A stretch of DNA of 64,000 bases. Origin: a virus. The position numbers and the translations under genes were made by a program. Below, in pieces: positions 48,931-55,792 of the stretch. A model generated the notes under the pieces. The model was not told the DNA's origin, did no database searches, and was given only the letters and a program-made list of their open reading frames with translations. The DNA lies in IMG/VR virus record IMGVR_UViG_3300042430_002694, positions 124,001 to 188,000 of that record; one strand, written 5' to 3'. Position 1 is the first letter of the stretch; each line of letters starts with the position of its first letter.

Positions 48931-48960
48931 AAAGGGGTCCTCAGAAGGGACCCCTTTTTT
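48931..48960 (+). terminator. Rho-independent terminator
   Basis: Stem AGGGGTCC/GGACCCCT around TCAGAAG... then six T; same loop as the terminator at 35278. Confidence 0.88.
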
Positions 48961-48989
48961 GTGTGAATAGGGATCACTCCCTAGTCCCA

Positions 48990-49133
48990 TTACCCCTGAC
49001 CAACTGATCTCTTAAGGTAGTTCTTAGCCGCCTTGCTGCGAGAGCTCTTGCTCTTTGCATGCACGCCCGGACGTTTACGTTTAGAGCTCGGTCTGTGTAC
49101 AGAACCGGTAGCTCCCGCTTTTGCTTTAGCCAT
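48990..49133 (-). CDS. Small Lys/Arg/Ser-rich basic protein
   Basis: 47 residues (MAKAKAGATGSVHRPSSKRK, RPGVHAKSKSSRSKAAKNY, LKRSVGQG). The KRKRPGVHAKxK ... KNYxKxxxGQG pattern recurs in small proteins of Bacteroidota phages. Probably binds nucleic acid. The A/T-rich upstream sequence holds ATTAAATAATAAG, a late-box-like site. A 73-residue frame on the opposite strand is its shadow. Confidence 0.75.
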   Translation of the reverse strand: MAKAKAGATGSVHRPSSKRKRPGVHAKSKSSRSKAAKNYLKRSVGQG

Positions 49134-49249
49134 CAGTGATATTATATTTTCTTATTATTTAATCCCAAAATCCGTGCAGTCCCGGCATGGGTTCTGGACC
49201 CTACCCCAGCTCGAGGGGTTTTCGCGCACAGTAACCTTCAACCGCCGGA

Positions 49250-49257
49250 AATAAATA
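49250..49257 (+). promoter_or_regulatory. Late promoter box AATAAATA, leaderless
   Basis: Exactly 5 bases before the ATG at 49263. Confidence 0.6.
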
Positions 49258-49262
49258 ACCTT

Positions 49263-49772
49263 ATGAAAAAGGAATTAGCAGCAGAGGATCTTGATTTTAT
49301 CAGATTCTGTATAGAAGAACTGGAGATCGAGACCAGCCCCAATATCAGCATAGGCGACGACCATAACAAGGCCAAGCAGGTCCGAGCTATGGGTTACTAT
49401 ACACCAGTGGATAACCAGATCTGGGTACTACGCGGACTCCGGGTAGCAGCTGACTGGTACCGGACCCTAGCCCATGAATTGGTACATTGGCGCCAGCGCG
49501 AGTTGGGCCAGCAGATGGATGGTTCGGATGGGTCAGACCTGGAGAATGAAGCTAATTCTAAAGCTGCAGTCCTACTACGTGAATGGGGCAGAAGGGATGA
49601 AGCAATCTATAGCGAACCAGTGGTGGAGACTCAGGATGAAATGAGTAGTCCACGGACGCAATACTACCTGGAGTACTATGGTAACCTTAGCCCATCAGGC
49701 TTCAGTCTCTCTACTGTAGGCGAAGAGGTCCGGATTACAATTCCCCCATCAGATTCCTGGCCTCAAGTATAA
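49263..49772 (+). CDS. Zincin metallopeptidase-like protein
   Basis: 169 residues. LAHELVHWRQ at 69-78 gives HExxH (71-75), and DLENEANSKAA supplies the third Glu (94 or 96), as in small phage and SprT-like zincins. The tail (from 120) is Ser/Pro-rich and probably flexible. GC-rich codons, as in the surrounding island. No leader, so it acts in the infected cell or on the virion exterior. It converges with the resolvase-like gene, overlapping by 38 bases. Confidence 0.72.
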   Translation: MKKELAAEDLDFIRFCIEELEIETSPNISIGDDHNKAKQVRAMGYYTPVDNQIWVLRGLRVAADWYRTLAHELVHWRQRELGQQMDGSDGSDLENEANSKAAVLLREWGRRDEAIYSEPVVETQDEMSSPRTQYYLEYYGNLSPSGFSLSTVGEEVRITIPPSDSWPQV

Positions 49773-50373
49773 GGTTAGTAAGGTCGTCTTTAATCTCGTC
49801 CCTGTACTCTTGTCTGTGCAGGGTTTTTTGTATAACATGTAATTCAACACCGTGCCAGGTTAGGAATCTCTCGAATAGATCTGCACCAGCAAAACGAGCC
49901 ATCCGGTCCGGGGTTTCCATAACAACCATCGAGACCCGCTTGCGCAGGACAGACTCCATAATCTTGTCGAATCCGCCCCTACCTTCTAGGCTACCGGCCT
50001 TACCGATATCCCCTATAACCTGGTCTACCCTGATCCCGGCCCGGGTACAGTACTCTAGGACCCTGTCCTGCTGAGCCTGCAGCCGCTTCTGGCTAGAGAC
50101 ACCGGCCTTGCCCTGGTCCGGGATTCCAGCCGCCCGGCAGTATACTATCACCTCTCGAGTTTGAGGTAGTCTACTCCCTAGTAGGTAGAGTAGCTGCTGC
50201 TTGTCGTAGTAGGTCCGCCCGTTTATAGAGTTCTTCCACTTATCCACCCGGCCCTGGGCTACGTAACCTTCTAGAGTCTTCAACGAAACCCCTAGGAATT
50301 CCGCGGCCTGCTTCTTGTACATGAGTTCCCCGCTAGGGAAGGGTCTTAGTTCTTGTGTTTGTTCCTGTTCCAT
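49735..50373 (-). CDS. IS607-type serine-recombinase-like protein lacking the catalytic serine
   Basis: 212 residues: MerR-like helix-turn-helix (YKKQAAEFLGVSLKTLEGYV), then a resolvase domain (EVIVYCRAAG, RLQAQQDRVLEYCTRAGIRV, ETPDRMARF). IS607 TnpA has YCRVSS at the first motif; here it is CRAAG, with Ala82 in place of the nucleophile, and 10 extra residues follow. The DR..RF arginines remain. A late promoter stands 5 bases upstream. No TnpB or IS ends are visible, so it may be a domesticated DNA-binding protein. Confidence 0.8.
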   Translation of the reverse strand: MEQEQTQELRPFPSGELMYKKQAAEFLGVSLKTLEGYVAQGRVDKWKNSINGRTYYDKQQLLYLLGSRLPQTREVIVYCRAAGIPDQGKAGVSSQKRLQAQQDRVLEYCTRAGIRVDQVIGDIGKAGSLEGRGGFDKIMESVLRKRVSMVVMETPDRMARFAGADLFERFLTWHGVELHVIQKTLHRQEYRDEIKDDLTNLILEARNLMGEL

Positions 50374-50378
50374 GGGGT

Positions 50379-50386
50379 TATTTATC
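50379..50386 (-). promoter_or_regulatory. Late promoter box GATAAATA, leaderless
   Basis: Minus strand, exactly 5 bases from the ATG at 50373. This also supports the chosen start. Confidence 0.6.
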
Positions 50387-50868
50387 CGGGTACCCAGCTG
50401 CTGGTCGAGAAGTCCACGGGCCCGGGTTCCCGCGGTTTCCGGCTAGACCCCGCCTACTCGGGCCCCTCTAGACTCTGGGGCTTCCGGTCGGGCCGCGGAG
50501 CCGAGGCAGGGGTTACTCCCTAGTCCCCATAAATGCACAGTCTGTATCCTTTGGGCGCTGCCAGCTGCCTGTACTCCCTAGTCCCGAGTAGGCCGGTGGT
50601 TGGCTGGGCAGGCTGGGGTCCGGGTCCTGGCCTAGGTAAGAGTCCGGTACCTTGGTCTTGGCTAGTCTAGGTCTGGGTCTATAGGATAGGGTTCTGAATA
50701 GGGTTGGGTATAGGGTCTGGTATACCCGTTATTTTTCTTTTTATGTATATAAGTAGACAGAGTCTTGCCTATAGAGTTTCTTCTTAGAGTAGTATAATTT
50801 CTTAGAGTAGTAGGGCGCGCCTCTAAGCTTTGGGACGCAAACGTACCCATGGCCCGGGCCTGGACCCA
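50387..50868. other. GC-rich non-coding region
   Basis: Nearly 500 bases without a convincing gene: GC-rich to about 50650, then a run of TAGGGT/GGTCTG-type imperfect repeats (50650-50730). Two ACTCCCTAGT copies (50515, 50573) lie here. Composition matches the 35.9-36.4 kb region. A 62-residue minus-strand frame (50662-50850) is repetitive and not supported. Confidence 0.5.
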
Positions 50869-50872
50869 TTGG

Positions 50873-50878
50873 GTATAA
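50873..50878 (+). promoter_or_regulatory. TATAAT promoter for tRNA-like RNAs
   Basis: GGGTATAATAG ends about 10 bases before the 5' end of the first tRNA-like RNA, so transcription would start almost at its mature end. Confidence 0.6.
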
Positions 50879-50888
50879 TAGACTCTAT

Positions 50889-50979
50889 AGTCAGGTGGCT
50901 TAAAGTTGGTTCGACTCCAAAAATAGGATATGGTATCGTTGCGATCGGAAACTTACAGGTTCGAATCCTGTCCTGACTA
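50889..50979 (+). ncRNA. tRNA-like RNA A
   Basis: Acceptor AGTCAGG pairs with CCTGACT (50972-50978); T-arm ACAGG-TTCGAAT-CCTGT is perfect; U8-G9 follow the acceptor. There is no ordinary D-arm or anticodon arm. Instead AAGTT (50903) pairs with AACTT (50950), directly next to the T-arm, and inside lie TTGG-TTCGACT-CCAA and ATCG/CGAT hairpins. No CCA encoded. 91 nt. Confidence 0.6.
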
Positions 50980-50988
50980 CAAAAGAAT

Positions 50989-51051
50989 GAGTTCACAATT
51001 TACCGATGCACTCCATTATGGATTCACAATAGGTTAATGCACCTCATTCAT
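50989..51051 (+). repeat. Two imperfect 31-base direct repeats
   Basis: GAGTTCACAATTTACCGATG... and GGATTCACAATAGGTTAATG... both continue with GCAC(C)TC-CATT. They fill the spacer between tRNA-like RNAs A and B. Confidence 0.6.
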
Positions 51052-51053
51052 TT

Positions 51054-51179
51054 AGTCAGGTGGCGGAATTGGTTAGACGCATGAATAAAGGTTAATAGTA
51101 AGGATAACGTGAGTAACCTCGAAAGACCCGTTAAGACTGCTCATAAGTTATCATACAGGTTCGAATCCTGTCCTGACTA
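51054..51179 (+). ncRNA. tRNA-like RNA B (Leu/Ser-type D-arm, 126 nt)
   Basis: Same acceptor and T-arm as RNA A. It keeps a canonical D-arm, GGCGGAATTGGTTAGACGC, like class II tRNAs. Between D- and T-arm lie about 74 bases; ATGA(A)TAA at 51081 pairs with TTATCAT right beside the T-arm, and GATAAC/GTTATC can pair alternatively. This is far longer than any class II variable arm, so it is either an intron-bearing tRNA or a mimic. Confidence 0.6.
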
Positions 51180-51186
51180 CGCAAAA

Positions 51187-51240
51187 AACAGGTAGACGGA
51201 GTTTCCCTACCCTGCAAAGGCCGGGTTTTACAAGTCTTTT
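51187..51240 (+). terminator. Possible terminator after tRNA-like RNAs
   Basis: CAGGTAG/CTACCCTG hairpin at about 51189-51214, and a T-run at 51235-51241. Less tidy than other terminators. Confidence 0.45.
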
Positions 51241-51313
51241 TTAGGTATAATAGAAAAACATAAAAGTATAATAATTGTGCATCATAAAAATATAACTTTT
51301 AAAAACAGGAACA

Positions 51314-51574
51314 ATGAAAACTGTCTATAAATACGAGGTACCTTCAATGGACTGTACCGTAAGATTACCTAAAGGTGCAAAGCTCCTAACCCTAAAATTA
51401 CAGAGGGGTACCCTAAACCTTTGGGCTCTGGTCGATCCAGCCTGTGCTGAATTGGAAGATCGCCATATCCTTATTGTTGGTACCGGCTGGGATGTTGAAG
51501 ACACCATGCGCTACATCACGACCTACTTTGACGAGTATTTCGTGTGGCACGCTTTTGAATTAATAAAAGAATAA
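51314..51574 (+). CDS. DUF7352-like small protein
   Basis: 86 residues: VYKYEVPSMDCTVRLPKGAK, LLTLKLQRGTLNLWALVD, ILIVGTGWD. This pattern (peptide start, MPxGA, QxxxxxLWAxVD, GTG) is a common small phage family of unknown function. Promoter TATAATAATTG lies about 40 bases upstream. Confidence 0.7.
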   Translation: MKTVYKYEVPSMDCTVRLPKGAKLLTLKLQRGTLNLWALVDPACAELEDRHILIVGTGWDVEDTMRYITTYFDEYFVWHAFELIKE

Positions 51575-51584
51575 ACTTTAAACC

Positions 51585-51788
51585 ATGTTAGAACAAATCC
51601 TATTCTCAGCAACCTTTGTATTTGGAGTCTTGAGTCTCTTGACCCGTACCAAGCTATTTGATACTACTCTTGGCGGACTGCTCGATACCCTGTACTGGCG
51701 TAAGCTACCTCCAGTCTTTCAGTGGATTGACGTGATCCTATTTCTACTGTGCCTTGGCTATCAGGCAAATTACTGGCTCTATAATTAA
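51585..51788 (+). CDS. Small membrane protein
   Basis: 67 residues with hydrophobic helices near 4-20 (ILFSATFVFGVLSLL) and 46-62 (WIDVILFLLCLGYQANYW). Part of a tight operon. Unknown. Confidence 0.6.
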   Translation: MLEQILFSATFVFGVLSLLTRTKLFDTTLGGLLDTLYWRKLPPVFQWIDVILFLLCLGYQANYWLYN

Positions 51789-51802
51789 TAAAAGAATAAA
51801 CT

Positions 51803-52153
51803 ATGGTAAATATTAGCGCACTACTTACTGGCATCATATTTGGATTCCTTGCCCAGTCCCTAACCTTCTTTCAGTTGCAAGGCTCGCTGAAGTTTGAGTG
51901 GTTCAAGAATCATTACTGGTTAACGGTCCTCATGGGGATTCCGGTCTCGATGCTGTTCATGTACTCAGTAAAGAACATGGTGATCGCATTCAACGGGCAG
52001 TTGTGGCCGTCCAGACTAATAGGCTTCTCGATAGGAGCTATTGTGTTTACGTGGTTAAGTTGGGCCATCTTTAGCGAGCCAGTAACCCCAAAGACCTGGG
52101 TCTGCCTGACTCTCGCAATGACAATCCTATTAATACAATTATTTTGGAAATGA
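51803..52153 (+). CDS. Membrane protein with about four helices
   Basis: 116 residues: helices at about 5-22, 38-56, 70-90 and 98-115 (ALLTGIIFGFLAQSLTFF; WLTVLMGIPVSMLFMY; LIGFSIGAIVFTWLSWAIF; VCLTLAMTILLIQLFW). The size and topology of a small multidrug-resistance-like or holin-like protein; no motif decides. Confidence 0.62.
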   Translation: MVNISALLTGIIFGFLAQSLTFFQLQGSLKFEWFKNHYWLTVLMGIPVSMLFMYSVKNMVIAFNGQLWPSRLIGFSIGAIVFTWLSWAIFSEPVTPKTWVCLTLAMTILLIQLFWK

Positions 52154-52194
52154 TAGAGCCCGGAGGAAGAGGACCCCAAAGAACCCAATAAATT

Positions 52195-52389
52195 ATGACA
52201 CCGATATATTTTCAACCAAAAGGAATCAACCCTAAATACTGCGAAGTGGGTATGATTTCAGAAACGGATCCTAACTACATTTGGTACCTAGACGAACCGT
52301 GTAAAATTCTAGTTAGCGCAGTAAAAATTATAGACACAGCAAACGTATTTTATAATAAAAAAAGCAGGTCACACGAAGTAAAATTATGA
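52195..52389 (+). CDS. Small unknown protein
   Basis: 64 residues (YFQPKGINPKYCEVGMISET, YIWYLDEPCKILVSAVKIID). Overlaps the next gene by ATGA. Unknown. Confidence 0.58.
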   Translation: MTPIYFQPKGINPKYCEVGMISETDPNYIWYLDEPCKILVSAVKIIDTANVFYNKKSRSHEVKL

Positions 52390-52841
52390 CACAGAAAAGA
52401 TTAACCCGAGAACAGAAGCTGCAGCATGCTGTGGCTGACTTAATTAACCAGATGTTTACCATTGCCGGTCATTCAGTAACCTATGACGAGATCAAGGACC
52501 GCAAGGATGCCTGGTACCAGGAATGGACCATGACCTTTGCACAGGCAGAGGAATGGAAGGCATGGGGCGTCGCCTACCTGCGTAAGCACCTGAAAATGCG
52601 CAAGCCTCAGGCCGAGAAGGAAATGATGTGGGTCAATTTACAATGGGGTCTTAAGTACACGGACTGGCCGGGATCGGAAGAGTCTGCTGATAAAGAACAG
52701 ATCATAAAGGCAATTACTCAACGAATCAAGGAGGAACAGAAGAAACACGAACGCAACATTCCTGACTGGCACGAGATTGCGGCACGAAAGATCTATGCAA
52801 CCTTTGACATAACTACTAAACCTGAGTCAGATGAGAAGTAA
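52386..52841 (+). CDS. Unknown helical protein
   Basis: 151 residues, Lys/Glu/Trp-rich and helical (EQKLQHAVADLINQMFTIAG, AEEWKAWGVAYLRKHLKMRK). Overlaps neighbours at both ends by a few bases. Unknown; no catalytic motif. Confidence 0.62.
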   Translation: MTQKRLTREQKLQHAVADLINQMFTIAGHSVTYDEIKDRKDAWYQEWTMTFAQAEEWKAWGVAYLRKHLKMRKPQAEKEMMWVNLQWGLKYTDWPGSEESADKEQIIKAITQRIKEEQKKHERNIPDWHEIAARKIYATFDITTKPESDEK

Positions 52842-52995
52842 AGTAGTAGAGAGACTGCTTAAGGAAATGGAGAACGATCCATGGCCAGTCAAGCTCAAAC
52901 GTTGGTGGAGAGTCAAGTTGTGGGTATGGACCTGTAGAACCCGATTTATCTGGGACCTGAGCTATCAACACAACATTTTTAAGAAGCGAAAGTAG
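52831..52995 (+). CDS. Small basic protein
   Basis: 54 residues, very Trp/Arg/Lys-rich (KRWWRVKLWVWTCRTRF). Overlaps the previous gene by 11 bases. Unknown. Confidence 0.5.
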   Translation: MRSKVVERLLKEMENDPWPVKLKRWWRVKLWVWTCRTRFIWDLSYQHNIFKKRK

Positions 52996-53010
52996 CAGGC
53001 CCAGCTCTTG

Positions 53011-53018
53011 TATAAATA
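53011..53018 (+). promoter_or_regulatory. Late promoter box TATAAATA, leaderless
   Basis: Perfect TATAAATA, exactly 5 bases before the ATG at 53024. Confidence 0.65.
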
Positions 53019-53023
53019 ATTCC

Positions 53024-53527
53024 ATGTTTAAGTACATTGCCGAAATATTAAAGAGCTTTACTCCAGCGCAGCGTATAACTGCCCTACTTATCCTGGTGTT
53101 TACGATTGTGATCGTGACGCTTGGACCTTCCACTATTGACCGCCACACGAACACGTGCGATGAACTTAATATTAGAATCGCAAGTCAGGAGAAACAAATC
53201 ATTGCTCTTACCTCACAGGTCGAGCAGCTCAACTCAAATCTAATTTCCGGCCAGACCGAGTGTACGGCCAACCTGATTCAAAAGCAGCAAGAGATCATGA
53301 GTATCGTTAACCAAATGATTGATGAGACTCAGCGTAATATCAATTCTAAAAAGGTGCATGAAAGACGAATCATGCACGAAGAAATCGCACAGGACCCAAA
53401 CGAGCCAAGGATGGCCTATTCAGTAGAGCCTGAACCTATACAAGTCCAGGTACCGGATGGCAAAGAGACCCTAATCAAACTTAAGCAGCTAAAGACCAAG
53501 CTTCAAAAGACAATCGAAAAACAGTAA
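53024..53527 (+). CDS. Inner-membrane-anchored coiled-coil protein (spanin-like)
   Basis: 167 residues: cytoplasmic start, one transmembrane helix at about 18-35 (ITALLILVFTIVIVTLG), then a long periplasmic coiled coil (ELNIRIASQEKQIIALTSQV, EIMSIVNQMIDETQRNINSK) with Cys at about 45 and 84. This is the build of an Rz-type inner spanin. No overlapping Rz1 lipoprotein was found, so the spanin role is tentative. Confidence 0.6.
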   Translation: MFKYIAEILKSFTPAQRITALLILVFTIVIVTLGPSTIDRHTNTCDELNIRIASQEKQIIALTSQVEQLNSNLISGQTECTANLIQKQQEIMSIVNQMIDETQRNINSKKVHERRIMHEEIAQDPNEPRMAYSVEPEPIQVQVPDGKETLIKLKQLKTKLQKTIEKQ

Positions 53528-53535
53528 CTCTTGCT

Positions 53536-53543
53536 AATAAATA
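53536..53543 (+). promoter_or_regulatory. Late promoter box AATAAATA
   Basis: 26 bases upstream of the collar gene. Confidence 0.5.
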
Positions 53544-53569
53544 ATCCTGTAAAAAAATACTAAATTACA

Positions 53570-54022
53570 ATGGATGAATTTTTAGCAATGATTAAATTAT
53601 TTGCAGGCGGATACGAGCCAATCGGCTGGATGTACTGCGATGGTCGAGCGTTATCAATTAGAAACTACACTGCTCTGTATGCAGTAATCGGAACAAATTT
53701 CGGCGGAGACGGTGTCAATACCTTCTGTTTGCCTGACCTTAGAGGTCGAGTTGCAGTTGGTGCAGGTTCAGGTAACGGGCTGACTCCAGTTAATACTGGC
53801 GAAAAGGGTGGAACTGAAGCAAATGTTCTAACTCAACACCATGTTAACATTAATACCTTAACTAAAAATTTCGATATCAAAGAAACTGGTAGAGATGGAG
53901 TTCCTAGTGTTGTAACAAGCGTAACTGCTTCAGAAGAATGGGCACCAATTAATAATCGCCAACCTTACCTAGGTATAAACTACATTATTTGCGTAGAAGG
54001 AGTATTTCCATCTAGAAGCTAA
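53570..54022 (+). CDS. Phage tail-collar domain protein
   Basis: 150 residues in the Collar/microcystin-dependent-protein pattern: GGYEPIGWMYCDGRALSIRN, YTALYAVIGTNFGGDGVNTF, CLPDLRGRVAVGAGSG, and an end RQPYLGINYIICVEGVFPSR. Such proteins form tail-fibre or collar tips. Late promoter upstream. Confidence 0.92.
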   Translation: MDEFLAMIKLFAGGYEPIGWMYCDGRALSIRNYTALYAVIGTNFGGDGVNTFCLPDLRGRVAVGAGSGNGLTPVNTGEKGGTEANVLTQHHVNINTLTKNFDIKETGRDGVPSVVTSVTASEEWAPINNRQPYLGINYIICVEGVFPSRS

Positions 54023-54035
54023 TATAACTAGAGCA

Positions 54036-54338
54036 ATGAAGCACATTAAACTATTTGAAGAGATTAACCGAGAAGACGAAGACGAATTATCTGCATTGGG
54101 CTTTGACACAGACGACCTTAAACTTAGACGATTTGCTCAACAAGTTTCGGACGAGATCCTTGACGAATACGATTATGCGGTAGACTCAGGCCGAATATCT
54201 GCTAGAGAATATTCCCCCGAAGAAATGTACAAGTACGTAAAGGAACTTTGTTCAGACAACGATATCACAGCAGACGAAGTAATTGCTGACTTTGAATGGC
54301 GCTCGATTACTTGGGAACTTGGGCTTGGAAACATATAA
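54036..54338 (+). CDS. Head-targeted acidic protein
   Basis: 100 residues starting MKHIKLFEEINREDEDE. The first eight residues match the leader; the cleavage site is less clear. The rest is acidic and helical. Its paralogue-like neighbour at 56391 shares the LGF/MGF...D start. Unknown. Confidence 0.65.
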   Translation: MKHIKLFEEINREDEDELSALGFDTDDLKLRRFAQQVSDEILDEYDYAVDSGRISAREYSPEEMYKYVKELCSDNDITADEVIADFEWRSITWELGLGNI

Positions 54339-54358
54339 ACCTTATAATTTAACAACTA

Positions 54359-54754
54359 ATGAAAATTGAAGTATCTACTGGCGAGATCTTAGATAAACTT
54401 TCTATCCTAGAAATTAAGCTTGAGCATATCTTAGACCCAGTTAAACGAAATAACGTGTTACAGGAATATGTAATACTGGTAGCAGCCGCCGAAGAAATAT
54501 ATGATGCAACTCTTGAAACAGAAGAGCTTAGGGTTCTTTATTTAGATTTACTAAATATTAATAAAACACTATGGAACATCGAAGATCAAATCAGAGAATG
54601 CGAACGAGATGAAAGTTTCGGGTCTGATTTTATTGAACTTGCAAGGTCTGTGTACTACACAAACGATGACAGAGCTGAGGTAAAGAAACAGATTAATGCG
54701 TTAACCGGTTCTAAATTAGTTGAAGAAAAATCTTACCAAGACTATCAGAACTAA
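54359..54754 (+). CDS. DUF6165 family protein
   Basis: 131 residues: EVSTGEILDKLSILEIKLEH, LNINKTLWNIEDQIRECER, FIELARSVYYTNDDRAEVKK, EEKSYQDY. This is the full DUF6165 pattern, a small family found near sugar-metabolism or phage genes. Function unknown. Confidence 0.85.
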   Translation: MKIEVSTGEILDKLSILEIKLEHILDPVKRNNVLQEYVILVAAAEEIYDATLETEELRVLYLDLLNINKTLWNIEDQIRECERDESFGSDFIELARSVYYTNDDRAEVKKQINALTGSKLVEEKSYQDYQN

Positions 54755-54811
54755 CAAGCGTTTGTGATCGATTAAATCAACAGCAACCTTTACGATTTCA
54801 TTCGTATTGCT

Positions 54812-54843
54812 AATGGGCCTCAGGAAACTGTAGCCCATTTTTT
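54812..54843 (+). terminator. Rho-independent terminator
   Basis: Stem AATGGGC/GCCCATT, then a T-run. The T-run leads straight into a TATAATAA promoter (54845-54852) for the RNA locus. Confidence 0.75.
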
Positions 54844-54852
54844 AGTATAATA

Positions 54853-55020
54853 ATCCTAACAGCAAGCCCTCTGCTTAGCGCTGAGTAAGGATCGAAGACG
54901 GGGATAGCCTCTTGACCGTTAGGTTAGAGTACTTCGGTACTCTTTAGTCAATGCGCACTACGCCCACCGAATCGTGTGTCGGCACAGTTTGTACGTTCTG
55001 GGGGTAATACAAAAACGTAC
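54853..55020 (+). ncRNA. Structured non-coding RNA upstream of tRNA-like RNA C
   Basis: No frame fits. Strong pairings are visible: TTGAC/GTCAA around GAGTAC-TTCG-GTACTC (a UUCG-capped hairpin, 54932-54948), CCGA/TCGG near 54977, and GTACGT/ACGTAC (54991 to 55020). Transcribed from TATAAT at about 54847 and contiguous with RNA C. Confidence 0.5.
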
Positions 55021-55026
55021 ATTTTT

Positions 55027-55128
55027 AGTCAGGAGTCCATTGGTTGGAAGCACCTCCCCAAGGTTGAGTAGCGGTAAGGCCGACTCTTTATGGCAAAGCG
55101 GTAACAGGTTCGAATCCTGTCCTGACTT
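55027..55128 (+). ncRNA. tRNA-like RNA C
   Basis: Acceptor AGTCAGG/CCTGACT and T-arm ACAGG-TTCGAAT-CCTGT are identical to RNAs A and B 4 kb away. A weak D-arm (TCC/GGA) and a short ACC-TCCCCAA-GGT hairpin follow; the loop lacks U33. GAGT/ACTC with CGG/CCG forms an extra hairpin before the T-arm. 102 nt, no CCA. Confidence 0.58.
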
Positions 55129-55148
55129 CTAAAATTAAAAAGTAGAGT

Positions 55149-55247
55149 ATGAATCGTAGACAGGCAATAGCAAAGCTTATTATTATTTTAGCTAGCGTTA
55201 CTATATCCGTATGGGCAATCGCTCAGCTCTTAATTGCTGTACAATAA
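55149..55247 (+). CDS. Single-helix membrane peptide
   Basis: 32 residues (LIIILASVTISVWAIAQLLI), one helix after a basic start. Its stop overlaps the RNase H ATG (TAATG). Confidence 0.5.
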   Translation: MNRRQAIAKLIIILASVTISVWAIAQLLIAVQ

Positions 55248-55678
55248 TGGAAACACTTCAAATATGGACGGACGGTAGTTCGTTAGGAAATCCTGGCCCA
55301 GGCGGTTGGGGCGTAGTCATGAAATTCCGAGGCAAGACCATGGAATTATCTGGATCTACACCGGCCACGACAAACAATCGAATGGAACTCACTGCCGTGG
55401 TTGAGGCTCTTGAAACAATTCCCAAGACAAAGTATCCAGTCAAGATCGAGTCAGACTCTAAATACGTGGTTGACTCAATCTCTAAGGGTTGGGTTGACAA
55501 TTGGGCAAGGAAGCCTGATTTCGCAGGTAAAAAGAACGAGGATCTTTGGAGAAGATACTTGATGGTTGCTCCTAACTTCGACTTGACTATCAGTTGGGTT
55601 AAGGGTCATAACGGCCATCCTGAAAACGAGCGTTGCGATTACTTAGCAACGACCGCAGCAAAAAATCAGAAACTTTAA
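55247..55678 (+). CDS. rnhA: Ribonuclease HI
   Basis: 143 residues from the ATG at 55247. Active-site Asp9 in WTDGSSLGNPGPGGWG, Glu47 in NRMELTAVVEAL, Asp70 in ESDSKYVV, and GHNGHPENERCDYLA near the end. It removes RNA from RNA-DNA hybrids, e.g. Okazaki primers. Full-length compared with E. coli RnhA (155). An upstream in-frame ATG at 55211 lies inside the membrane-peptide gene and is rejected. Confidence 0.95.
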   Translation: METLQIWTDGSSLGNPGPGGWGVVMKFRGKTMELSGSTPATTNNRMELTAVVEALETIPKTKYPVKIESDSKYVVDSISKGWVDNWARKPDFAGKKNEDLWRRYLMVAPNFDLTISWVKGHNGHPENERCDYLATTAAKNQKL

Positions 55679-55681
55679 ATT

Positions 55682-55792
55682 ATGTTAGATATGGAAAATT
55701 ACCCAAAATGGTTGAATAACCTAATCTATTTCTTTGCAGGAATAGGCTTCTCTCAAATCTTGATCAGAGTATTAGATTGGTACGTAGGATAA
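55682..55792 (+). CDS. Small membrane protein
   Basis: 36 residues (YPKWLNNLIYFFAGIGFSQI), one helix. Its stop codon lies inside the late promoter box of the next gene. Confidence 0.5.
   Translation: MLDMENYPKWLNNLIYFFAGIGFSQILIRVLDWYVG

Noticed and set aside
49033-49254. 73-residue plus-strand frame
   Set aside because: It is antisense to the small basic minus-strand protein at 48990-49133, whose sequence matches a recurrent Bacteroidota phage pattern.
49735-50373. Complete IS607 insertion sequence
   Set aside because: No TnpB gene, no recognisable ends and no catalytic serine; it is treated as a domesticated single gene.
50662-50850. 62-residue minus-strand frame with PYTQPYSEPYP repeats
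   Set aside because: The repeats come from the simple TAGGGT-like DNA; there is no promoter and no family resemblance.
50889-51179. Ordinary tRNA genes
   Set aside because: Acceptor and T-arm fit, but no normal anticodon arm can be drawn within standard length, so no amino acid is assigned.
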